DNA of 64,000 nt from Rhodamnia argentea (taxonomy: Eukaryota; Streptophyta; Magnoliopsida; Myrtales; Myrtaceae), in the NCBI RefSeq assembly GCF_020921035.1, contig NC_063157.1, forward strand, positions 19,169,777 to 19,233,776, in the 5' to 3' direction. The translations under genes and the position numbers were made by a program. This document shows positions 1 through 16,120 of this stretch, one piece after another. Position 1 is the first letter of the stretch. Each line of letters starts with the position of its first letter. The notes under the pieces are model-generated. The model searched no databases. It was not told the origin of the DNA and saw only the letters and a list, made by a program, of their open reading frames with translations.

Positions 1-3007
<3,007 letters not shown>

Positions 3008-3391
3008 GCTTGTCGGTTCTAAGTCTCTGAAGTTTTCTTCTGGAGAGGCAGTGAATTCCTCTTGATATTTGAAAACACGTCTTTGAGGTCGTAAGCTTCC
3101 ATAGATTTGGTTAGTGCCGTGTTGGATACCGTTACTAGTAAGTAATAATCATGACTTGAGGTTTTTATTATGCCTCTGGATGCTAAATTTTGCCTGACCA
3201 ACTCGAATGCATACTTACGTGCACAACGCACCTTCATCGACTTGCATTTTTTCCTTCAATACTCTAAATCATGAATGGAATGCTTTGAGACATACCGGAT
3301 GTGACGGAACTGCAGAACCGTGGAATTTTTCCAACGGCAATAAAATTTCCCGCACTTCATTGGTTTGAGCTGCAGACTGCTTTGTTGTTTA
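3008..3391 (+). other. TPI 3' untranslated and downstream region
   Basis: Follows the TPI stop codon. The first 250-350 bases are mixed-composition sequence expected of a 3' UTR. No open frame or repeat is convincing here, and I cannot place the polyadenylation site. Confidence 0.5.
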
Positions 3392-4267
3392 GGGTGCGTA
3401 TGGTAACACTTCTGAAAGTGGATTTCTATTCCAGAAGTACTTATGAAGTAAAAATCCATTTGCTAATATAACTTATGGAGTAAAAATCCCTTTGGTAAAG
3501 ACTTTTACTTCTGAAAGGAATTTTTATTTCGGAAGTGAATTTTCATTTCTGATGTTGTTTTTCCTCTAATTTGAGAAGCTAAAGAATGTAGCTTCTCGAT
3601 TCAAGAAGTACTTCTTGGACCAAAAAAAAAAAAAACTCACAGAGTACTTTGCAGCTCACCTTCTTTTTATTATGCTTTTATCCTCTTTTTGATCAAGCCC
3701 GTCTTCGCCAACTTCCGTTGTTGCCCTCCGCCGATCACCGACACCCACCCCTACCGTTGACAATCGCCGACCACCGTCGACTACCGCCCATCGTCGCCCG
3801 CGACCACCACCGACCATCGCCCGTCACTTCCCACTTCCTATCACCGGCCGCGACCGGTGCTTGCCGCTAGCCATGATCGCTGCCCACCGCCGACCGCGGT
3901 GGCCATGATCGCCGACCATCGCCTATCGCCTCCCATCGCTCGCCCCCTAGCTATGATCCCCAACTTCCATCGTCTCTACCCACCCCCTTTGGCCACCGGA
4001 GTAAAATATAAATAATTTTTTTATTTAAAAATAATAATTATTATTATATCTTAAAGAAATTTAAGAAATTTTTCGATGGTCGACAATAATTCTTTATAGA
4101 AGATTTTCTATTACTAATGTTTTAGAAGCAGAAATTTTCAACTGTTATCAAATGAATTTTCATGATCAGAAATCAACTTTTGGAGCAGAAGTAGAAAAAT
4201 CAACTTTTGTTTTCTACTTCCGCTACAAAAGTTGATTTCTAAAGTAGAAGTGTTATCATACTGGCCT
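3392..4267. mobile_element. PIF/Harbinger (Tourist)-like non-autonomous element
   Basis: The left end GGGTGCGTATGGTAACACTT pairs with the inverted right end AGGCCAGTATGATAACACTT. A TTA trinucleotide flanks both sides (3389-3391 and 4268-4270), as expected of the TTA target duplication of this superfamily. The interior (about 3700-3990) is a GC-rich, CCG-dominated low-complexity block with no credible gene. Open frames through that block are composition artefacts. Confidence 0.8.
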
Positions 4268-5375
4268 TTATATGCCGGCCTTCTTCAGGATCTTTCCTGT
4301 GCTTTTTACATAGTGCTCCATGACTTCACTATTCCTACACGTTCGTTTGCTGCTCGTAAGTTTCTTCACCAAGTTTATCAGTATTAAGTTTCGGATTCTT
4401 TCTTTTAACACCCTCCTCCTCGTTGGGCTTGCTATGCGTCATTCCATGCAAATGTCAGTGTTCCGAGTTCTTGTTCTCGGATCGATCTCGGGGCCAGAGT
4501 TTCTTCCTAATGCGGACTATTGGGGTCTCAATAGCACGTGAATTTTGAAGCCACGTGAGGGTGCGATTGGTAGAGCATCTCGAATGTCCTTTGGGCCTTT
4601 AAAGGTCCTTGTCAAAATTGAGGTGTTTAATGACACAATGCCAAAAGTCTTCGAGCCAAATTTAGCATTTCGAAAGTTTCTTACCCAAAATTGAGGTGTT
4701 TAATGACATATTTGTCGAATTTGACTTTCTTAGCGAAATGATTACTATTTTACGTTTATAAATTTGTCAACACGTTTCTCTTGCATTTTTTTTTATCTGA
4801 CATCAAATTGTAAAAACCACATTCATTATTTTAAACAAAATAAAAAGCACAGAGCTTGCATTGGTCAACTTTATACATATGTACACATTCGAACATAAGG
4901 TTAAAGTGGCCTTCCTTTCTTTCTCAACGCGCCCACAACAAAGGCACTAATCTTCACTGCACAAGCTGCAGACGACAAAGTATTTTAATGCGTAATATAG
5001 ACGCAATGTCTTGACGTGGTATATTGGGACCAAACCAAGTGTCAGATCGTGCGATCAATGCACGAGATCATCTCTCTTACTAGACAAAAGATTTGGTGGA
5101 ATCCGGTCACGCGACCCCATTTTTTAGGCGAGGAGTAGTAGAAACATTGAACCAGCTCGTTCAACAACATCGTCATGCATTTCTATTGTTGTTAATATGA
5201 ATCACGGTCAAAGCATGCCAAACATGGAGACGTGCATTGAACATGCAGTCTCCTAGTGTGAACCCCTCAGACAGTCGGAAGAAGTCATCTTGGTCTCGCC
5301 TTAACCGCTACATATCGCCGGAGAATCAATCCGCATGGCTTTCTCCTATAATATTTTCCATCGACATTTTAAAAT
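4268..5375. other. Intergenic, no gene seen
   Basis: AT-rich intergenic DNA. Nothing reads as coding on either strand beyond short random frames. A short repeated phrase (ttgaggtgtttaatgacac / ttgaggtgtttaatgacat) occurs near 4618 and 4692. Confidence 0.5.
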
Positions 5376-6512
5376 CGAGCGACGCTTTTTCCACCCCTCA
5401 TATGACTAGATGATTAGATCCACCCAATTTTTTTTATCAAAAAGACAAAGTCATCCCCAATCATTCAATTGTAATTTAAAGTGGTAGTCCCAAACTTATT
5501 TACTTTCTTTCTTTTTTTAGTTTTTCTATTCCTACGTAAGATCTAGTTGCCATAATTGAGAATTGCACATATTTTGATTTTGTTTATTGGGGGTACTGTG
5601 TTTTCTTTTTTTTTAAATGTTAAGAGTTAGCTTTTGTAGGAATTCAGTTTTGTCGAAAAGAAGAATTTCTGGAACATCTAATTTTTTCTACGTTGTCAAT
5701 AAAATTAATGGATCAACCGTCATGTACAATCTGTAAAAAAATTTGACATATAATTTTTCATAGCACGATCACTTGTTTATAAACTTTCGCTTTAAATAAG
5801 ATTATTTTTAAATTTCAGTGAAATTTCATTATTTAGGATGGATAAAAACTAATATCATTCAAGAAATGTTTGCAAAAAAAAAAAAAAAATAGCAATATGC
5901 TTCATTATGCATGACCTTTTCATGTTGTTTTTTTAGGTGCATTCCTCGATACTCCCATAACGTCCTACATATTCTGTGCAAAAATATTTCGGCAATAGTA
6001 ACGATAAAAGACAAATTCTTTGATGTAGTAAATTAAGAGAGTTGATGTATATTTTCTTGGCAATTTCTCTTCCTGACAAAACTTATTTCTACTGAAGTAA
6101 AGTCTAAAAATAAAAAAGAAAACATAATGCCTATTTTCTTTTTGGGTGTAAAATAGTCCTTCAATATGCATGGGATACCCACAATATAAAAAAAAGTAAA
6201 ACATGTAAAATGTTGCATCCCGTCCGACTGGATTGCCAAACCACCCCAACCTTTATGGGATTTGTTATCTTTTGATTCTGCAAAATCTAGTTTGTGTAAG
6301 TATGTTTTCATCGAATGAATGATATCAGCTTCATTTCAACCAAAAAAAAAAAAATTATGGCAACTAGATCCTAATTAGAAATAGAAATCAATAAATAAAA
6401 TAACGAATGGGGATACCGCTCGAAATTGCGATTCACCGATTGAGGGTAATTTTGTCTTTATAGTAAAAAGAGAGTGGATTTAGTCATATAAGGGATAGAA
6501 ATAGCGCCGCCC
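5376..6512. mobile_element. Long-TIR non-autonomous DNA transposon
   Basis: The first ~170 bases (for example cctcatatgactaga, then agatctagttgccataatt) reappear in reverse complement in the last ~170 bases (attatggcaactagatc, then gtcatataaggg). TTAAAAT flanks the pair at 5369-5375 and 6513-6519 and could be part of a target duplication. Long inverted arms suggest a Mutator-like derivative. Short open frames inside (5965-6311, minus) show no domain. Confidence 0.65.
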
Positions 6513-7643
6513 TTAAAATTTATGCCTATCCGTTTTCTCGTGCAATTGTGTATTTGTTAGAAGGATAGGAGTATCCAACCAAGGAGAAACTGAACCAGTC
6601 ATTTGCTATAATAATGTGCGAAAAAAATTAATGTTTGATCAATTGGGTTAGCTCTTCATAATTATGAGTGAATAGTTACGGCTCAGGTTGAATATTCACC
6701 AGTGAGTGTCGGACCTTTATGATAACATTAGGAGGGATAACTTGTGCTGGTCGTCGTCCCCTGCCACTTCATCGGTTGGCCCAATTTTGATATAGACGTG
6801 ACACATTTTCACATCCTTAGCGGATTCATACACTAACCTAACTTATAGAGAGAAATGAGAATTTGATACGAATGACTTGAAACTCGCATAACATGTTTCT
6901 GTGGTATATTCATAACGCTAACTATCAATAGAAAATGACACAACTTCAATCAGATCCGATCAATGCCTTCTCGTGTCAATCCAAATAGAATACAAGTTGG
7001 CATGAATAATTCGAAACTACCATAGCTTAATGTGTTCTCATCGACATACTTCCAGAAACAAACTTTTAATTGATACAGAATGACCCGATTTCAATTAGAT
7101 CTTATCACGAGCTTGGTGGCTACGGGCCTTCTCGGCCCTACCCACGCCAAATAGGCGCGGAGAATAACTTGGACAGGTTCTAGCGAGCGCGACAAGCAAC
7201 ACCCAAAATTGTTGAAAGAAACCCAAAAAATTTGAACTACATTTTTCTTTGCACACGCCATGCTTTCCTATTGATTGGGTCACCAAATTTGGACAGCTTC
7301 TCGATAAAAATCAGAGTCGTTTCTCATTATTAATCTCTCCCAAAAAAAAGGATGAGAAATGAGAATCTTGAGCGTCTGACACCCAGAAATTGCCAAACAA
7401 AAGAGGAAAATATAAACGTGAAAAATATCAAAACGGATAAGATTCTGAGAAAAAGGCAGTGATAGCTCAAGTTGCTTTTGGAAAAAGTCAAACTCGACAC
7501 CCTGCAAAAAGTCGCCCACAATCACGAGAAAGACTCCATTCCCATCTGCAGAAGAACCCCTCTTGCCCAACTTGCCATATTGTATTTGACTCATGTCTCT
7601 CAATTGTCTTAATTAGAAAAAAAAAAAAAAAGAAACAGATTAA
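6513..7643. other. Intergenic, no gene seen
   Basis: No domain-bearing open frame. A 107-codon minus-strand frame (7280-7603) has no recognisable motif. Confidence 0.4.
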
Positions 7644-7788
7644 GGCTCCGTTTATTTTACATAAAATAACTTTTGAAAAATTATTTTTCGGTTCGTTTTT
7701 GGGTTCCAGCCAAACGCTAGATAATATCTCTATTTTCCTATAAAATATTTTCTAGAAATGCCGCATTTTTCGTGAAATAAACGGAGCT
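7644..7788. mobile_element. 145-bp Tourist-like MITE
   Basis: Terminal inverted repeats ggctccgtttatttt and gaaataaacggagct, with TAA on both sides (7641-7643 and 7789-7791). The interior is AT-rich and non-coding. Confidence 0.8.
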
Positions 7789-9122
7789 TAATCGACAAAT
7801 GGGTTTTTATTAGTACATAAGCTGTATAAGGTTGAAATTGCTGATCACTCCTTTTGCCAAATGAGTTGTGCTTTAATTTGAACAATGCGTCAAGATTGGA
7901 GGCTGTCGGAAAGTGTGAGCCTAAGGTTATTTTGGGATTAAAAAGGCTGTGAAAATATAGTTAATTACCAAGAACAAAAGTTTATGCTGTATAAAGAAAA
8001 AAAAAAGAGGAAAAAATTTAAAAGTGGATGGAGTTTTTTTTTTTTTTCAAATGTTTGGCCAATAAGTGGGTTGTGTTTTTTTTTTTTTTTGGTAAGTTAG
8101 CACTGAGGGATCGTATCAGAATCAGAAAAAAAAAAAAAAAAAGCGTATTGCCTTCTCCTTAATTGTATTTCAATGAATCCACAAACCGCTGTTTTCACCT
8201 TTATTTTGACAAACTTTAGATTCTTTGTTTTGATTATTGTCAAATAACTGATGGAGTTGCACTCCCTTAATTTTGTTTGGACATGAATATTTTCTTCGAT
8301 GAAAGTTAATTGGGTCCGAAGAAAAAGTGTGCCTTCATTGTGTTGCTTAAACACGATTTAACCAAATAAAAAAGAAAAGAAAAGAATTGATCGGGTCCCT
8401 AATTCTTATTCTAGGCAACAAAATAATGGAAACTACACAAATTTTGAGCCAAATTATTGTGTTTAATTTGGTAATTCTTCTAATTAAGCATGATTATCCC
8501 TGCGATGCAAAATCCATGGGATAAAAGAGAAGGTGAACGTGTCAAATTGAGATTCTATGCAACTTGAGCTTTGTGAAGCTCACCAAGAAGCAGCTTAAAT
8601 GGAGATAGCGGGGTCAAAGTTAAGAAACTCACAAGGCTTGGACCGCTCACAAAACAAGGCGCATATTTCGGGTTCCAAAGATATGCGGGGGTAAGTTTCA
8701 AGTTTCAAAAAACGAGAAACTTATTCGGACAAATAAGTTTCAAGTTCCAGGTAAAAACCCGTACGTAACTTAGAAGCCGCTCATCTTTACTCTCTCTAAA
8801 CGGAGGAATTGAAAATTCATCAGCCCAATTTTTGTCCTTAACACTTTGCCTGTATTATCAAATTTAAAAAGATAGTACAAGAGTCAACCCGACCCATCTC
8901 GACTCATGCAGATATCAAGGGTTCCAAATTCATGTTTTCTATGAATTATGGAAGCTTCGACAATGGCTTCTTAACTCAGTACTTAAGTCGTGCCGTACCG
9001 CCATATCCACCTTCCCAAGTCGTCCTCCATCCTTGGGCAGGCATAGGGGTTGGGAAGGTTAGGTATTCGTTGTCCAAGAGTTATAGCTATCACAAGATAT
9101 AGAGTTGTCGAGTGAAATCTAA
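7789..9122. other. Intergenic, homopolymer-rich, no gene seen
   Basis: Several long A or T runs (around 8035-8130) and no supported coding sequence. Confidence 0.4.
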
Positions 9123-9720
9123 GAAAAAAGCCTACATTTATCGTACGGATACAATTGAGTTTTTTGTTTCTTTTTTGGTCGAAAGATACAATTAAGTTTC
9201 AAATCTTTCAATTTTGTCAACTTAAATTTAAAATTTTCTGGCATTTTGCTAATGTAATTATTCCGGCAATTTTAGTTAGCAATTGCGGACGTGGACACCG
9301 ACTATCATACGTGGCACGATTGGCGCCGGCGTAATTTTTTTTGCTTTTTTACTTTTCTTTAATGTTATATAATTTTTTGAATTTTTGAATTTTTTGAATT
9401 TTTCTTTTGTCCTTTTTTCCCCTCTTCCTTCGCCAGCCTTTGGTGAGGTTGACCTCACCAGATGTAGCAAGGTCAAGCCTCGCTGGCCATGGTTACAGGG
9501 AAAAAAGGAAAAGAAATAAATGTAAAAAGAGAAAAAAAAATTATAAATTATAAAATATGAACACTACGTCATGTAGGACGGTCGACGTCCATTTCGGCGA
9601 TTATAAGAAAAAATTAGTCGAAATTACTACATCGACAAATCATTTTAGGACCAAATTAGCCAAGTTGAAAAGTTTGTGATTGAATTAGCATCCGTATGAT
9701 AAATTTAGGACTTTTTTCGA
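9123..9720. mobile_element. Long-TIR foldback element with short GC-rich core
   Basis: The left arm (tttatcgtacggatac) and right arm (atccgtatgataaattt) are inverted copies, with further pairing inward for well over 100 bases. A poly-T/poly-A-flanked core (9420-9490) contains ggtgaggttgacctcacc and caaggtcaagcctcgctgg. The right-arm phrase 'ttaggacttttttcgat' is shared with other repeats in the window. Confidence 0.65.
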
Positions 9721-10607
9721 TAACTTCGCCGCACGCAAGCATTTCATATCCTGGATTAACATATTCTCGCGAGCTTGGATACGGATGGGAAAGCAACACA
9801 AACCAATATGATCTTTGATTGCGCAATGTAATTCATGATTAGGAAAATGATAAGGACCAAGCTGCCTTTCATCTAATCCCTAATTTATCCACAATAACGG
9901 CGTGTCTCCATGCTTTGATTGAAGGTGGGGAGGAGGAAGCGGGGAATCTTGGGCAGCCATGCAATGCCTGTCGTATCGTCATCGCAGGAGAGGAGTTAGA
10001 TTAGGTGAGCCACAGCCATATTCAATCCAACGGATCACACCCGCCATCATTTCTAGCCATTTTCCCAACCCCTCTATCCCTCTCTCTCTTAAATGATCCA
10101 AAGTCAACCTTTTCACCTTTGCGTTCACAGCTGAAGTTCTCTACTTGATTCTTTATGGGTTTTTTCTCTTGTGGTTGGGGGTTGTGGGTAAGACGAAGAA
10201 CTTCCCAAGAACAAAGAAGCAGCAAAACCCATTTCAACTTTCTTGACCCCTGGCTGGATGGATGCTTCCAATTGGGTCAAAAGCATTCAATTGGGCAGTT
10301 GCGTTCCTGGGTGACAGCTGCTGTTCAATCACAAACCCCCCCACAAAGCTTTTCACACTGTAGACGACGGACGCCCGCCCTTTCTTTGATTCTTTCACGG
10401 GCTTTGCCTTGTTTCATCCAGAGCTCTCTCTCTCTCTTTGTTTTTTCATCCCCCCTTGGCCTTCTTTTCCCTTTATAGGTGTTTCCGAGATTGGGGAGCT
10501 TTTTGCCGTTCTTGTTCTGTCTTGTTTCTCATCTTTGTATGAGGGAGTGGTGGAGGAGAGAATAGGGGAGATTGAATCTGAGTCTGTGTTTTTTTTAATT
10601 TCTGGTG
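9721..10607 (+). promoter_or_regulatory. Upstream and 5' leader region of the RLCK-VII kinase gene
   Basis: Sequence between the foldback element and the kinase start. It has pyrimidine-rich tracts (10080-10090 and 10424-10440, CT repeats), common in plant core promoters and leaders. I cannot fix the transcription start. Open frames here (10155-10478, 10409-10642) overlap the leader and have no domain; if transcribed they could act as upstream ORFs. Confidence 0.45.
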
Positions 10608-13600
10608 ATGGGGTCTTGCTTGAGTTCGCAGATCAAAGCTGAGAGTCCTCTTCACATAGGTATGCACGCCCGTTTGAAGCTTTTGCTGCATGATCCTGAG
10701 CTGAATTTATATCACGAACAGCTGTCGTTTTGGCTTTTGAGGAACATTTGTTGCCATTCTTGATAGGACATGCTGTTTTGCTTTTTCTTCACTTTGTGTT
10801 GATAGTATATGATACTGATTTTGGAGGGTCATGAAGTAGAACTTACAAGGGTAAAACTTAAAAGCAGTATCCTTTAATTGTTTGAAGTTAGAGGTCCATT
10901 GCTACAAATAGCAAGCGAAATTGATAGCACATGATTGGCAGTTACCGACATCCCTCAGACTTCTTGATTTTTCATGTCCTTTTCTGGTATGGACTATTTG
11001 TAGCTTAAATTTTAGTGTAGTCGGGGTTCCAAAGAAAGAGGCATGGCCCCCACTTGTGTTGTAAAATGGCGCATTGTTCTGTTGGATCAATGAAATCAAA
11101 ATCAACATGTGCAGGAGCAAATCTTTTTAATCGTGGAGAAGGAAATGATTCGAGTGATGGGAGTAGCAGGGCCTCCTCTCTTTCCATACCTCAAACCCCT
11201 CGAACGGAGGGTGAGATATTGCAGTTGTCCAATCTAAAGAGCTTCACCTTTAATGATCTCAAGACGGCAACGAGAAATTTCCGTCCAGACAGCGTTTTGG
11301 GTGAAGGAGGGTTTGGTTGTGTTTTCAAAGGGTGGATTGATGAGCAAACTTTTACAGCCGCTAGGCCTGGAACTGGCTTGGTGATAGCAGTAAAGCGGCT
11401 TAACCAAGAGGGATTTCAAGGTCACAAGGAGTGGTTGGTGAGTGTCATTGTTAGCATTCGTTTTATTGCTCCATATGTTTGAGAAATCAATATAGTCCTT
11501 TTTTCTTGCGAAATCTTAACCTTTCTAGGTCATAAACATTAATTCAGAGCATCTGGGAAACATTGGAATGCTGCAAAAGTTTACTATTTACTACTCTCGC
11601 TGGAGATATATCAGCTTGCTGACTGCTGTGTGATAAAAGATACAGGGGCAGGCCCGGAGGAGGCCTACCTCCACAATCCGTGAAAAGGGCAATAAAAAGG
11701 GGGAAAAATAACGTATTACTCCTCTTTCAATTGAAGTAATACATTTGGAATCATGGTTGCGAACTCTTTGACTTAGTGTAGAGTATTGTCTGTCAAAATC
11801 ATATTATGCATTCACACAGCTAGGGAAGAGCAATGTACTTATTTGTGATGATACCCAGTTCACGCATCACAGAATACAACAGACCTTTCCATTTAATAGC
11901 ATGACATACTGGTCGGTGGAGATGGTGACGCCAGAGGACTTTTGTTGAGTTACTAGTTATGATTTCTTTACTTGGCTGAGTAGGACCTGCTTGGTGACTG
12001 GACAAAGATATCTTCTAGATTTCCTAGTACTTGGAAGTTTGCTAGTCAATTTTGTAAGCATTAAATAGCACATTAGAAAATGTTTCTAACAAAAGGAGAG
12101 AAGTCTGTTTGTGTTGCTCAAGTGCCAAACATGAGTGTCTTGGAACCGATTTCTCTACCCTCTTCATTCTGATAGGAATTCTGCTTTTCAAATAATTAGA
12201 CATTAAGTTAATTCATCTGCTGTTAATTTCAAGGAGACGATGAAGTTAATTTATCTGCTGGTGAATTACAAACTAGGCGGAAATCAACTACTTGGGCCAG
12301 CTGTATCATCCTAATCTTGTGAAGTTGATCGGTTTCTGCTTTGAGGATGAGCATCGCCTTCTCGTATACGAATTCATGCCTCGGGGAAGCTTGGAGCATC
12401 ACTTGTTCAGGAGTGAGTTTGTTGATGTACTTCCATGTGTTCATCTTTTCTTTGACCCAACGTTGTAATTATTCGGGCTTCAAAACAATTTGTCAGATTA
12501 ATAATTTGAAACTTTTAGTATTGATGAACAGGGAGTTCCTATCATCATCCGCTTTCTTGGAAACTGCGTATCAAGGTTGCTCTTGGTGCTGCTAAGGGAC
12601 TCGCATTCCTCCACGGCGACAAAGTGAAAGTTATATACCGGGACTTCAAAACATCCAACATCCTGCTAGATGCGGTATGCCATTGATATGGAGTTCTCTG
12701 TTTTTGCTGTTTTGCACACTGGATGGTTGTTAATGTTTTTCTTGTCCTACTTCATTGGATGGCAGAACTTTGACGCTAAACTCTCAGATTTCGGATTGGC
12801 CAAGGATGGGCCAACAGGGGGGAAGAGCTACGTCTCTACAAGAATCATGGGTACTTACGGATATGCTGCTCCAGAGTACATGGCTACAGGTATCTGCTTT
12901 CTCTTATTTTGCAGAGTTTGTGTCTATATTTAGATCGTGAAATCCCGATACGTCATTATTAGCATTAGTCCGCATGTCCTATTTAATACCAAAAGTTTCT
13001 ACCTGTCCAAGTTTCTAATTCAACATAGTCTCGAGAACCTGTTTGTGCTGGGTTTGTTTTCCTGTACCTTAGCATCAGATAGGATTATTAATGTATAAAC
13101 TGAAACATTTGTGTACAGATACGATAGCCTGATTCACATACAAAATAGAAACGCTCTTTCTGTGTGCTTGCATGTGGGAGTCACAAACAACACGGTATCC
13201 AACTGTATTAAGGGAAGGTATTTGGAAATTGTGCTTTTTAGCTACGTAGTACCAATTTCTCGCTCTATGAGCTGTTTCTGTCACGATTAATCTCAATGTA
13301 TGGTGCTGCATGATCAAGCTCCTTTTATCTCTCTTGTTTCTAGTGTCTACTCTTTAATTGATTGGAGTTCTCGTTCTTAACGGGATCAAGCTGACCCAGC
13401 CCCTTTTGATATTTGAATCCTTTATGCTTTTTCAAAGGGCATTTGACGGCAAAAAGCGACGTGTACAGTTATGGGGTTGTCCTTCTCGAAATGTTGTCCG
13501 GTCGACGGGTGGTGGACAAAAACAGACCATCTGGAGAGCAAAATCTTATTGAATGGGCCAAACCTTATCTCTCGAGCAAGCGCAAGATTTTCCAGGTCAT

Positions 13601-13889
13601 GGATGCTCGTATTCAGGGCCAGTACTCACTGAGCGGAGCGCTGAAAGCAGCTAACGTTGCAATCAAATGCCTCTCGCTGGAGCCCAAGTCCAGGCCCAAC
13701 ATGAACGAGGTGGTGAGAGCTCTGGAGCAACTCCAGGACACCGAAGAGACGGCGATAAGGGAAGCCCAACAGAACGCCAGCAGAAACGCGAACGCCGGTC
13801 CCAAGCACCGCCGAAGAAGCGCCAATGACATCGGCGATATGAAGCCTGCCGTATATCCCCGGCCGTCTCTTTCTCCTGTTCATACTTGA
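10608..13889 (+). CDS. Receptor-like cytoplasmic kinase class VII, BIK1/PBL1-position
   Basis: Ser/Thr kinase of 409 residues from six exons: 10608-10659, 11115-11437, 12277-12412, 12532-12674, 12766-12889, 13438-13889. The start MGSCLSS gives Gly2 for myristoylation and Cys4 for palmitoylation, so it should be plasma-membrane anchored. Kinase motifs: Gly loop GEGGFG (80-85), Lys111 in VIAVK, YRDFK with Asp208, SDFG with Asp226, activation loop [18 protein letters not shown] with Ser242/Thr243. Family members relay signals from pattern-recognition receptors (BIK1, PBL1). Gene order places it at the BIK1/PBL1 locus, but the N-terminus ([17 protein letters not shown]) and the tail ending [11 protein letters not shown] look like the PBL9/10/11-APK1 branch. 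All catalytic residues are present. Exon joining keeps phase, so this looks like an intact gene. Confidence 0.93.
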
Positions 13890-14380
13890 GCAAAACTTGG
13901 CGAACTCATTTCCTTTTCCACACACACTGATTCGAATCTACAACTCAATTGATGGTATGGACTCAGCATGCATACGTCTCATTCTGTTCGTTACTGTACA
14001 GCTGCTGTTATTGCTCTCAGTTTCCCCATCGAAGATCATCGTAACAGCATTAGGAGGGAGAGATGGAAAGCACAGAGATTCAAAGCCGGAGCAGCTACAT
14101 TCGGATGGCTGTTTTTCCACGGCCGAGGAACATGTTAGGGCCTTCGGTTGTTGTCATTTTTACAATGTGTCAGTCCTCGTCTGCCTTGAACATATTCCAT
14201 AAATTCCCCATCGCGGGTGTTCTCTCAGATCTCTCGTCTGTGACTCTGCATACAAGTCATAGTACCTTCGGCCACGCCTGTGACTGTTGAGTCCATAATG
14301 TTGAATGCCCTCGATCATTTTTGTACTGGGCAAGGCCCAAAAAAAGAACGACCCGATAACCCGATCCTTTTTCGACCCCA
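13890..14380 (+). other. Kinase 3' UTR and downstream
   Basis: Mixed-composition sequence after the stop codon, probably 3' UTR, ending near a 17-bp A run at about 14380. Short frames on both strands show no domain. Confidence 0.45.
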
Positions 14381-16120
14381 AAAAAAAAAAAAAAAACCGA
14401 TGCTTCCCTATGAAATTTTCACAACATTATGATAAAGTCACGGATATGTTTTCCATAATTTTATAGAACTAATTTAAATTTTTAAAATTCGGGCATAATA
14501 AAATGGCACTTTTTATTCGAAGAGGAATAAGAAAATAATTTGAAATATATCAAAATTTCTAGAACTTGTAGAAAACGTTATGTACGAATCTACGTATCAA
14601 TATTAATATGCTGTGAAAGTTTTGTGCGTATCAGTTTTAAAAAAAAAACGTCGGGGTGAGTCCATCGCAAAATCCGAATTTAGAAAAAAGAAGAAGCAAA
14701 AGTCTATCAAGAAAAATGTTTAAAGCGGATGTAAAGTTAAAATCGCCTAGCAATCTTATAATTTGCACTTTCATCTCTGGAAGTGAAAAGAGTGGCATAA
14801 TAAGAAACACAAATTAAAAAAGAAAGAAAAAATAAATATTTTGTGCAAGTACCTTGAAAAAAAAAAAAAACCTTCTTTCCATGCTGGAGGTAAAACGGGG
14901 AAGGGGAAGGAGGAGGTTGAACGGGGAAGGGGAAGATGAAGGGGAGGGGAGGAAAACAAAAAAAAAAAAAAAAAAGAAAAAAAATCATAAAATTCACAAA
15001 AATTAATAAAATATTGGGTCGCTGGCCGGGCGTCCACGTCAATGGAGACCAGCCAAAATTTGCTAGATGGACTGAATTGACATAATTACAAATAGTTAAG
15101 GACCGAATCGGCAAAAAAAAAAATTAAAACCGAATTGACACAATTGCAATAGATTTAGGACTTTTTTGGTAATTTTCCCTATTATATTGAAAGTTGATTA
15201 ATCTCACCCAGCCATGGCGAGGCCGGCGAGAGCCTTGCCAAGGTCCGGCGAACACGCAAACCTGTGTGATGTGGACCGGTGCACGTAGAACCACTGGGGG
15301 GGCACGGTGGCGGTTGTGGCAAGGAGGTGCGGGGGCAGGGCGAAGGTGGAGACAATAGGTTGTGGTTGTAGACGGTGGCATGGTGGGTGGCCTACTGGTT
15401 CAATTCTTCTTCTTCGATGAACTGGTGTAGAAGAAGAAGAGTAGGAAAGTTGAAGCTGAAGAATAGGGGAGGGGAAGGGAAGAATAAAAGAAGAAAAGGA
15501 AAAGAAAAAAAATTAAAATATTAGTTCACCGATCGGCCGGCATCCACGTCGGTGCCGGCCGGTTAAAATTCGCCGGAAGGACCGAATTAGCACTTTGTAA
15601 AAGGTTTAGGACTGAATCGACAAAAAAAAAAGATTATGACCGAATTGACACAATTACAATAGGTTTAGGACTTTTTTGGTAATTTTTCCCAATATAATAT
15701 ATCTCATGAAAAACGAATTTCTACATAAGAAAGTATGATGAAAATTTTAAAAGGAAAGTCAATCATTGCGAATGTGGATATGATGTGGTAAAAATATAAG
15801 GAAACTCTAGTATTTATGAGAATTGGTAAATTAAATAGTTAGCAAATACTCCTCTATTACTATACTTTGAGTCATCTAATTTTAAAAGTGTAACTCGTAC
15901 CGTCTAGTTTTGAAATCCTATAATTTGCGCTCTAAAGTTTCCTCGTAAGCGATACCGTCTTTTATTACCATTTTTTATTTTCTCCACTCGCTTTTTATAT
16001 TGAAAGTAAATAATGAATTATTTTTTCCCGCGTCATGCATAAATTTTTTTTTGGGTCGGAAATGTGTCATGCATAATTATTGTCCGGTAAATTGGACAAT
16101 TTTTTTTTTCTCTTGTTATA
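14381..16120. repeat. Fragmented dispersed repeats with GC-rich core
   Basis: Two copies of the same arm lie in tandem orientation: 15010-15180 and 15530-15690. Both run from a 'cgtccacgtc/catccacgtc' phrase through 'ggaccgaat' to 'ttaggacttttttggtaattttccc'. Between them lies a GC-rich core (15205-15390) with atggcgaggccggcgag. Related arms recur at 9600-9720, 35345-35500 and 58860-58990. I see no matching left arms, so these look like decayed elements. No gene is supported. Confidence 0.6.

Noticed and set aside
10155..10642. Two overlapping frames upstream of the kinase
   Set aside because: Overlap the kinase leader and its start in another frame; no domain. At most upstream ORFs.
14737..15114. 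125-codon minus frame rich in Phe and Pro
   Set aside because: Encoded by A-rich and GGGGAAGG repeats; low complexity.
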